In this document: positions 8,056 to 13,067 of the stretch, one piece after another
How positions within the stretch are numbered: position 1 is the first letter of the stretch
Layout of the letters: each line of letters starts with the position of its first letter
NCBI GenBank assembly: GCA_043818215.1
Contig: JBDRGC010000358.1
Span: 1-18,669, forward strand
Length of the DNA: 18,669 bases
Reading direction: 5' to 3'
Source of the DNA: JBDRGC01 sp043818215
GTDB lineage: Bacteria; Chloroflexota; Anaerolineae; Anaerolineales; UBA11858
Program-made: the position numbers and the translations under genes
Notes under the pieces: model-generated
Databases searched by the model: none
The model's input: the letters and a program-made list of their open reading frames with translations, nothing else
Told to the model about the DNA's origin: nothing

Positions 8056-8067
8056 CATCAATGGACA

Positions 8068-8661
8068 TTGGGCGGTGTTCCCGTTGTAGCAGAAAAGACA
8101 ATAGAACTATCCACAATTCAAGAATTAGAATGCCCATTTGAGTCATCGAACCCAATTTACCCTGAACAATACTTCGAATTGAGTCTCGATAGGATGCTAG
8201 AAGGCTATGCGCGAAAAGGAATTGGAGGAGAAACAGGAATTTCATCAGTTAAAGGAGTTGGTGATCCTGATTTTATATCGCGAGGAAAGGAGTTTACATT
8301 TAATTTTTTAGGAAAATATGGGGTTAGTTTCTTGTTTGCTACATATCACGACGAAAATGGAACTGAGCTGATTAATCCTTTGTTGGTGCAGGAAATGGCA
8401 GAACAGACAGGATATACAACCGATGATCTAATGGGAAACTGGCTTCAAGCCAGACACAATCATGATATTGCCCTTATGATCATTCAAAATAGCCCTAAAC
8501 CGATCCCTGACAGTACAGTGCGAATTCTACAAAAAGCAAATGAGTTAATTGATAATGATCCCTCGCCCGAAACTTCACAAGACCGAAGGGACGAGTTAAT
8601 CGAATGGATTAGACAAAACTTCTCAGAGCTATTGACTTTGCTACGGCACAAAATGTTGTAA
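8068..8661 (+). CDS. Hypothetical protein in the same frame behind a TAG
   Basis: An open frame of up to 197 residues from a TTG at 8068, or 155 residues from the ATG at 8194. It lies in the same frame as the lipoprotein ORF and 12 nt past its TAG. I do not recognise the sequence. It looks soluble, mixed alpha/beta at first (GKEFTFNFLGKYGVSFLFATYHDENGTEL) and helical and charged at the end (DRRDELIEWIRQNFSELL). There is no good ribosome site before either start, which favours a nonsense-split gene, readthrough, or translational re-initiation. Its TAA (8659-8661) falls inside the GTAAG target duplication of the adjacent MITE. Confidence 0.55.
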   Translation: MGGVPVVAEKTIELSTIQELECPFESSNPIYPEQYFELSLDRMLEGYARKGIGGETGISSVKGVGDPDFISRGKEFTFNFLGKYGVSFLFATYHDENGTELINPLLVQEMAEQTGYTTDDLMGNWLQARHNHDIALMIIQNSPKPIPDSTVRILQKANELIDNDPSPETSQDRRDELIEWIRQNFSELLTLLRHKML

Positions 8662-8662
8662 G

Positions 8663-8774
8663 TAGGACTTACGCAAGACGCAATCAAGACACATTTTTGA
8701 CCCCCATATTTGGTGGTCGCATGCCTTTGAAGCACTGTATATGGTGCATAAATTCTCGTTCTGCGTAAGTCCTA
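8663..8774. mobile_element. 112-bp MITE with 13-bp terminal inverted repeats and 5-bp TSD
   Basis: TAGGACTTACGCA at 8663-8675 and TGCGTAAGTCCTA at 8762-8774 are perfect inverted repeats. They are flanked by the direct repeat GTAAG at 8658-8662 and 8775-8779. The interior has no transposase. Ends of the GGACTTACGCA type resemble those of some IS elements in cyanobacteria and related environmental genomes (from memory), so it is probably mobilised by a transposase elsewhere in the genome. It landed on the stop codon of the preceding ORF and kept it intact. Confidence 0.9.
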
Positions 8775-8821
8775 GTAAGGATGCATTAAGAAAAAAACGA
8801 GGTTTCTTGGTCGAGGACGCC

Positions 8822-8952
8822 GCCGAACACAGCGTGCAGCCGACAAGTGGGATTCTGCGCGTTTTTCAAGGCTTTTTCAGAGCCTCAGCAGGATTCCGTT
8901 TTCGAGCCTTGACCGCGTCCCGCCCACTTGCGGCTAACGCAAACCGTTGGGT
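8822..8952 (+). other. attC site 2
   Basis: R'' is GCCGAAC (8822-8828) and R' is GTTGGGT (8946-8952). AGCCG (8838-8842) pairs with CGGCT (8931-8935), then A8843 bulges, then CAAGTGGG (8844-8851) pairs with CCCACTTG (8923-8930): 13 bp with one extrahelical base, a hallmark of attC folding. The right arm CGGCTAACGCAAACCGTTGGG matches the general attC right-arm style. The central part has further inverted words (TCAAGGCT and AGCCTTGA). Confidence 0.8.
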
Positions 8953-9073
8953 GGCACTCGCGTTTTGTGCAAAAGACCACATTCTTACGAGCACTTTATT
9001 CGTGCCCCATGAAAGCAAAACAAAGAATCGCAAATCCGGTAATCGGGGCGGCAAGAATAGAAAGGAGAATTTT

Positions 9074-9451
9074 ATGAACGCACGTATGCTCTGGTCACGT
9101 ATTCTGGTCATTGTTGGCAGTATCGCCATGCTAATCGGAGCCATCGACCCCTTGGAAGGATCGCTAATCATCCTCGCTGGCAGCGGCATGGTTGCGCTCG
9201 GCACCATCCTCGGCAAGAGCCGACATCGTATGCTCCTTTATTGGGTGTGGGTTTTCATTCTGATAGCAGTCGGTGTTGGCGCGGTATGGGGATTGAGCGC
9301 GTTCGGAGGCCTTGGAGGCACTACTGGGCGTTCGCTATGGTGGGGACTCGTCATTCTGCCCTATCCCATTGGCTGGATCATGGGTATCGTCGGTCTCATC
9401 ATCAGGTTGATCGAATTCATCAAGGTGAAGGGGCAAAAGGCTCAATCTTGA
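9074..9451 (+). CDS. Small integral membrane protein, function unknown (cassette gene)
   Basis: A 125-residue protein. I chose the ATG at 9074 because AAAGGAGA (9061-9068) precedes it; the frame is open further upstream, but that part lies in attC site 2. Four hydrophobic segments are visible: about residues 8-25, 28-46, 56-75 and 85-110, with the charged tail IKVKGQKAQS probably cytoplasmic. No catalytic or transport motif is seen and I do not recognise a family. Its cassette begins at the GTT of site 2 and ends at site 3, 36 nt after the stop, a compact spacing typical of integron cassettes. The leader of about 120 nt is longer than usual for a cassette. Confidence 0.8.
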   Translation: MNARMLWSRILVIVGSIAMLIGAIDPLEGSLIILAGSGMVALGTILGKSRHRMLLYWVWVFILIAVGVGAVWGLSAFGGLGGTTGRSLWWGLVILPYPIGWIMGIVGLIIRLIEFIKVKGQKAQS

Positions 9452-9486
9452 TGATGGGCTACCAACAGTACTCCAAAGCCCGTGCC

Positions 9487-9612
9487 GCCCAACACCGGCT
9501 CCAGTCGGACAGCGGCTCCGCCGCTCCGCGCAGGCGTGAATTGCCAGAATGTGCAATAATTGGGAAGGCGTCTCGCCAGTCCCGCCGCTGCCGCTGAGCC
9601 AATCCGTTAGGC
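9487..9612 (+). other. attC site 3
   Basis: R'' GCCCAAC (9487-9493) and R' GTTAGGC (9606-9612). CAG-T-CGG (9502-9508) pairs with CCGCTG (9591-9596), leaving T9505 extrahelical; the spacers are ACCGGCTC and AGCCAATCC. A second register, CAGCGGC (9510-9516) with GCCGCTG (9584-9590), extends the stem. A local hairpin AGCGGC-TCC-GCCGCT lies at 9511-9525. Confidence 0.9.
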
Positions 9613-9642
9613 GCACAAAGAGAGATTTCGGAGCAAATAAGT

Positions 9643-10068
9643 ATGATGTTTGAGAAAGAAATAGAATTGGTTGCTCCATGTGGTCTGTTCTGCGGTATTT
9701 GCGCAAGTTATCTCGCTTACTCAAAGAATATCCCTAAAAAGAGAAACCAGATTTCTCACTGCTCAGGTTGTCGGCCTAGAAACAAGCAGTGCGCATATTT
9801 GAAAAAGAATTGTCCAAGTTTGTTGGAGAGCAAGATCCGGTTCTGTTATGAATGCGAACAATATCCTTGTGAAAGACTACAGCACTTAGACCAGCGATAT
9901 AGATTGAACTACAAGCACAGTCCGATTGATAATCTTGAAGAAATCAAGTCAGAAGGTATCGCTGTCTTTTTAGCAAACATCCAGAGACGCTACAGATGTG
10001 TTGAGTGTGGAGGCACGATCTCTTTGCACAATCGAATCTGTTACGATTGCCAACAATTTGAACTGTGA
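9643..10068 (+). CDS. DUF3795-like cysteine-rich protein (cassette gene)
   Basis: A 141-residue soluble protein with about 16 cysteines. The opening CGLFCGICASYLAYSKN (from Cys13), then CSGC, C-x6-C and FCYECEQYPCERLQHLDQRY, matches the DUF3795 pattern (CGLYCG.CPAY...C.GC...C...C.EC..FPC..L). The C-terminal CVECGG...ICYDC looks like an added rubredoxin-like zinc knuckle. Metal binding is likely; the function is not known. GGAG at 9630-9633 serves either ATG 9643 or ATG 9646. It starts 37 nt after the GTT of site 3 and ends 49 nt before site 4, so it fills one complete cassette. Confidence 0.85.
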   Translation: MMFEKEIELVAPCGLFCGICASYLAYSKNIPKKRNQISHCSGCRPRNKQCAYLKKNCPSLLESKIRFCYECEQYPCERLQHLDQRYRLNYKHSPIDNLEEIKSEGIAVFLANIQRRYRCVECGGTISLHNRICYDCQQFEL

Positions 10069-10117
10069 GAAATAATAGTATCTGGATCAGTTAGCGAGTC
10101 TTGCATTCCGTGATTGC

Positions 10118-10242
10118 GCCTAACACCGGCTCCAGCGGACAGGGCTGCGCCCACAGCGCGCAGGGCGTGATTTGCTAGAAATGTGCCATAATAGTTGTGA
10201 TGCTTTGCCCGTCCGCCCTACCGCTGAACCATTCCGTTAGGC
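10118..10242 (+). other. attC site 4
   Basis: R'' GCCTAAC (10118-10124) and R' GTTAGGC (10236-10242) are perfectly complementary. CAGCGG (10133-10138) pairs with CCGCTG (10221-10226); spacers are ACCGGCTC and AACCATTCC. An alternative longer stem pairs GCGGAC-A-GGGC (10135-10145) with GCCCGTCCGC (10207-10216). A local hairpin GGGC-TGC-GCCC lies at 10142-10152. This is the clearest attC of the window and the last intact one. Confidence 0.92.
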
Positions 10243-10328
10243 CGCAATGCTTGCTTTCAAAAATCGCTATCATACCAAATTGTTCAATTGCTAACTCAAT
10301 ATGTCCCTTGTTAGACGGGTCATTCACC
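10243..10328. other. Right edge of the integron, possible decayed attC end
   Basis: A gene-free stretch of 86 bp between the last attC and the stop codon of the HIT gene. GCTAACTCAAT (10290-10300) followed by GTTAGAC (10310-10316, fits GTTRRRY) looks like the right half of a further attC whose left half is gone. The spacing is longer than normal, so this is weak. Confidence 0.35.
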
Positions 10329-10658
10329 TCAAGGTATTCCTGGGCCTATTATGTGCCAGTGCATATGTGGCGCGACGCCTGGTGCGGCGGCATTGGCCTG
10401 CACATAGAACCCCGTGCCATCCAGTCCCAGTTCCCGAGCGACTTCCTGAATCGCCATCACCATTGAGGACAGCAGTGCGCCATCCAGTGCCATTGGATCC
10501 AAAAGCGACGGCACATGCTTCTTGGGAATGACCACCACATGGATCTCGGCTTGCGGTTGCGGATGATGAAACGCTAATACGCGCTCATCTTCCCAAACCT
10601 TTTTTATCTCGAGATTGCCCGAGAGAACATCTTCACAGTACCAGTCGCGACGTGCCAT
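10329..10658 (-). CDS. HIT-family nucleotide hydrolase/transferase
   Basis: A 109-residue cytoplasmic protein of the histidine triad superfamily, typical length for the HINT branch. The triad is HMHWHII at residues 98-104 (H98, H100, H102; the central His100 would be the nucleophile in this family). The preceding strand HVVVIPKKHVPSL (40-52) is the conserved HIT core. HINT-type proteins hydrolyse nucleoside phosphoramidates and adenylated species; the substrate here is unknown. The protein ends in GPGIP, as is common just after the triad. AAAGGA lies about 13 nt before the ATG. It lies downstream of murJ on the same strand but 216 bp away, across a repeat, so an operon is doubtful. Confidence 0.92.
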   Translation of the reverse strand: MARRDWYCEDVLSGNLEIKKVWEDERVLAFHHPQPQAEIHVVVIPKKHVPSLLDPMALDGALLSSMVMAIQEVARELGLDGTGFYVQANAAAPGVAPHMHWHIIGPGIP

Positions 10659-10694
10659 GTTTCGATTGTCCTTTCACTGAAGGCTCACCTTTCT

Positions 10695-10834
10695 ACTAAT
10701 CCCTGGTTTCCTAGTCCCTGATCCCTAACCCGGACGAGCCGGAACCACGGATTACACTGATTTTCACAGATTTTTTCTTTTTGTTTTATCCGTGCAATCC
10801 GTGACATCGTGCCCTTTGGGTAAATCTGTGGTTG
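10695..10834. repeat. Interspersed low-complexity repeat and hairpin between HIT and murJ
   Basis: 10695-10731 has a run of CTAATCCCT/CTAGTCCCTGATCCCTAACCC words, whose complement is GGGTTAGGG-like and matches the repeats at 12514-12541 in style. From 10743 follows a palindromic repeat: AACCAC (10743-10748) with GTGGTT (10828-10833), CACGGATT (10747-10754) with AATCCGTG (10796-10803), and CACAGATTT (10765-10773) with AAATCTGTG (10822-10830). This ACGGATTACACTGATTTTCACAG type is widespread between genes in environmental bacterial genomes. Confidence 0.75.
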
Positions 10835-10874
10835 ATTTCCTTGTTTTTTGTGCAAACTTTTCACTGCTAAAGTA

Positions 10875-12455
10875 CTAACTCATGAACAACCGCGCCTTCA
10901 CGGCCTCCAAAACCTGGCGAACTTCTTTCACACCCAAGAGCAAAACCCCAACTCCATAAATCGCCCCGCCGATGGCGATTCCGCCGACGCCCACTACCCA
11001 GGCTGATTGACCGCTGGTTAGATGCAGCCAGGCCCACAGCGCCAGTGACATTGCGACCGCGGCAATTGCAGCCTGCCCGGTTCCTTGCAGCACCTGCCGC
11101 CCATGCAGGCCGTTCAGCCGGCGGCGCATCAGCACCACCAAGACTGTCATCTCCAAAGCGGTCGCCAGCGAATTGGCCAGGGCCAGCCCGCCGTGGGGCA
11201 TCCAGCCAATGCGCTCGAACCAGGCCGCAAACGTGAAGCTGAAGACCAGGTTCAGGCTCATGGCCGCCACGCCAACGATCACGGGGGTTTTGGTGTCGTG
11301 CAAGGCGTAGAAAGCGCGCGCCAGCACTTCCATTACCGAGTGTCCCACCAATCCCGCGGCGTACCACAGCAGCGCCCAGGCTACCAGTTCAGTAGAATGA
11401 GCGTCGAATTCGCCGCGTTGGTAGAGCATGGCGACGACCGGCTCGCGCAGCAGCACCAATCCCAGTGAAGCCGGGATCGAGAGCAGCAGCACCCCTCGCA
11501 GGCTGGCCGCCAGCGAAGAGCGCACTTCGTCCAACTTGCCGCGGGCGTACTGGGCAGCCAGGGTTGGCATGGCCGCGGTGGCGATGGACTGGGCGATGGC
11601 AGCCTGAGGCATGAGCATCAATGCAAAGGCTAACACTACCGCTGTCACACTGCCTTCGAGCATGGAAGATGCCAGCCTGGTATTGACCAAAAAATTCAAC
11701 TGCACCACCGCGGCCCCCAACAAGCGCGGCCCCATCAGGCGGGCAACTTCCCGCACAGCCGGCCGCTTCAATCCCAGAATCGGGGAGTAGCTTCCCCTCT
11801 GGCGCAATAAAAGGGGAATTTGTATCGCCAGGTACAGAGCAGAGCCGATCACCACCCCCCAGGCCAGGCCGTAGATTCCCATCCTCGGCGACAGCACCAG
11901 CACCCCGAAGATCATCCCCAACTGGTACATCGAGGGGGCTAGCGCGGGGACGAAGAATATCTGGTGCGAGTTCAGAATTCCCATCACCAACCCGCTAAGG
12001 CCGAACAAGACTGCCGAGGGCAGCATCACCCGTACCAGGTTGATAGCCAGGGTTTCCTTAGCGGGGTCGTTGCCAAAACCCGGGGCCAAAACATAGCGCA
12101 CCACCTGCGGAGCGAAGATAGCCGCCAGGGCGCTGACCACTATCAACACGATCAGCACCAGATTCGCAATCGCCGAAGCCAGCTTCCAGGCCTCCCGCGC
12201 CCGGTCATTGGTGAGCAATCCTGTAAACGTTGGAATGAACGCCGACCCCAAGGCTCCTCCGGCAATCAAAATGAACAAGGTTTCAGATACCCGGTTGGCT
12301 GCGTTGAAGGCTTCCATGGCACTGCCGGTCCCAAAAGCATTGGTGACCAAAACCTGGCGTACCAACCCGATAGCCTGTCCCAACACAAAAGCAGACATCA
12401 CCAACCCGGCGGCGCGGGCAATCTGACGAGTGGCGGAGGATGTTTCATTATTCAT
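10875..12455 (-). CDS. murJ: Lipid II flippase MurJ (MviN family)
   Basis: A 526-residue polytopic inner-membrane protein of the MOP exporter superfamily that flips undecaprenyl-linked peptidoglycan precursor (lipid II) to the outside. The length is normal and some 13-14 hydrophobic segments are visible. The N-terminal signature is present: ARAAGLVMSAFVLGQAIGLVRQVLVTNAFG, then AFNAANRVSETLF and GALGSAFIPTF (shortened). RVMLPSAVLFGLSGLVMGILNSHQIF and YQRGEFDAHST with ARAFYALHDTKTP are typical MurJ blocks. The cytoplasmic C-terminal helix carries KEVRQVLEAVKARLFMS. The ATG at 12453-12455 lacks a ribosome site, and a -10 box ends only 8 bases before it, so the mRNA may be leaderless. It is divergent from secA. 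Confidence 0.95.
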   Translation of the reverse strand: MNNETSSATRQIARAAGLVMSAFVLGQAIGLVRQVLVTNAFGTGSAMEAFNAANRVSETLFILIAGGALGSAFIPTFTGLLTNDRAREAWKLASAIANLVLIVLIVVSALAAIFAPQVVRYVLAPGFGNDPAKETLAINLVRVMLPSAVLFGLSGLVMGILNSHQIFFVPALAPSMYQLGMIFGVLVLSPRMGIYGLAWGVVIGSALYLAIQIPLLLRQRGSYSPILGLKRPAVREVARLMGPRLLGAAVVQLNFLVNTRLASSMLEGSVTAVVLAFALMLMPQAAIAQSIATAAMPTLAAQYARGKLDEVRSSLAASLRGVLLLSIPASLGLVLLREPVVAMLYQRGEFDAHSTELVAWALLWYAAGLVGHSVMEVLARAFYALHDTKTPVIVGVAAMSLNLVFSFTFAAWFERIGWMPHGGLALANSLATALEMTVLVVLMRRRLNGLHGRQVLQGTGQAAIAAVAMSLALWAWLHLTSGQSAWVVGVGGIAIGGAIYGVGVLLLGVKEVRQVLEAVKARLFMS

Positions 12456-12463
12456 GAGGATAG

Positions 12464-12469
12464 ATTATA
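12464..12469 (-). promoter_or_regulatory. -10 box of murJ, likely leaderless transcript
   Basis: The minus strand reads TATAAT at 12469-12464. A start about 7 nt downstream would fall within 1-3 nt of the murJ ATG. There is no purine-rich site between them, and no -35 hexamer 17 bp upstream, which is occupied by the G-rich minisatellite. Confidence 0.6.
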
Positions 12470-12477
12470 CTCGTGAA

Positions 12478-12541
12478 GGGGGGAGGGTGGAGGGTGGAGG
12501 GTGGAGGGTGGGGTGTTAGGGGTTAGGCGTTAGGGGTTAGG
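12478..12541. repeat. G-rich minisatellite and telomere-like tandem repeats
   Basis: Four to five GGAGGGT units at 12478-12513 are followed by two copies of GTTAGGGGTTAGGC (12514-12541). The plus strand has many GGG runs, so a G-quadruplex is likely. It lies immediately upstream of the murJ promoter. Confidence 0.9.
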
Positions 12542-12577
12542 CGTGAATCGTAACTCACGTTTCATGTTTTCACGCCT
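12539..12577. repeat. 9-bp inverted repeat
   Basis: AGGCGTGAA (12539-12547) and TTCACGCCT (12569-12577) are perfect complements around a 21-nt loop rich in CACGTTTCA words. Part of the murJ-secA intergenic repeat cluster; it could act as a bidirectional structural element. Confidence 0.7.
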
Positions 12578-12632
12578 CACGTTTTACGAAATTTTGGGTG
12601 CTTATGCTATGAGTCCACTGAAAAAAGGTTAT

Positions 12633-12794
12633 TTAACCGCAGTACCCCTTCGGGTATGCTTCGCGAAGCACGCGGAGATCGCTGAGATTATTGAAAATCA
12701 GTTTAAGATTTCGGAACTTTTCTCAGATTCTGGCATGAATTCCTAAATTTGGTTTTAGGTTTTTCTCTGCGTTCTCTGCGTTCTCCGCGGTAAG
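12633..12794. repeat. Palindromic CGCAGAG-type interspersed repeat
   Basis: ACCGC (12636-12640) and GCGGT (12787-12791) form the outer arms; CGCGGAGA (12671-12678) and TCTCCGCG (12782-12789) are perfect 8-bp inner complements. Two small hairpins are embedded on the left: ACCC-CTTC-GGGT near 12643-12655 and the palindrome GCTTCGCGAAGC at 12658-12669. The right side has the CTCTGCGTTCTCTGCGTTCTCCGCGG words usual in this repeat type (split here as CTCTGCGTT, CTCTGCGTT, CTCCGCGG). No gene is credible here. Confidence 0.75.
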
Positions 12795-12815
12795 AGAGTT
12801 TTTTCAGTGCAGTCA

Positions 12816-12824
12816 TGCTATAAT
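12816..12824 (+). promoter_or_regulatory. Extended -10 promoter, candidate for secA
   Basis: TGCTATAAT is a perfect extended -10 (TG-n-TATAAT). There is no -35 at 17 bp. A start near 12831 would give secA a leader of about 235 nt that contains the long hairpin at 12903-12993. Confidence 0.55.
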
Positions 12825-12902
12825 CTCCCCCAGCAAAATCAGGCACTTATCAATGAAAAGTTTGCACGCCGTACCGGCACGATGTAGAAGACAAGCAAAT
12901 TT

Positions 12903-12993
12903 ACCACGAAGGCACAATACCCTGACGGGTACAAGTGAGACACAAAGTTAAGAATTTACAAGTTTTTTCTTCGTGTCGTTGTGCCTTCGTGGT
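12903..12993 (+). repeat. Long hairpin repeat in the secA leader
   Basis: ACCACGAAGGCACAA (12903-12917) and TTGTGCCTTCGTGGT (12979-12993) are a perfect 15-bp inverted repeat. The loop holds a further mini-hairpin TACCC-TGAC-GGGTA near 12918-12931. It is of a repeat type common between genes in environmental bacteria. If transcribed from the promoter above it forms a strong structure 75 nt before the secA start. Confidence 0.85.
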
Positions 12994-13067
12994 GAGATTC
13001 CCCTGGTCGGTTCCGGCCTGTCCGGGTTAGGTAATCAAATTACATCCTCAGGTTTTCAGGTGAATTT

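Larger units (their letters stand above)
6977..10242 (+). mobile_element. Degenerate chromosomal integron: integrase remnant, promoter, four attC-like sites
   Basis: The parts are in canonical order: integrase remnant (minus), outward promoter, an undefined leader, then attC-like sites at 7450-7571, 8822-8952, 9487-9612 and 10118-10242, all in the same orientation. Between the sites the ORFs start shortly after each GTT core on the plus strand, apart from a longer leader in the second cassette, as in gene cassettes. The first cassette is visibly more AT-rich than the flanking genes. The last two attC sites are alike along their whole length, as in sedentary chromosomal arrays. With the integrase destroyed, movement would need an integrase supplied in trans. 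Confidence 0.8.

Noticed and set aside
8061..8141. Short frame from ATG 8061 (MDIGRCSRCSRKD...)
   Set aside because: Only 26 codons, no homology known to me, and it overlaps the longer frame that continues from the lipoprotein.
12514..12541. True telomere sequence
   Set aside because: Only two units, internal position and core genes on both sides; it is a low-complexity minisatellite.
12543..12746. 67-codon open frame between murJ and secA
   Set aside because: It lies across inverted repeats and the CGCAGAG-type palindromic element; no ribosome site and no protein-like pattern.
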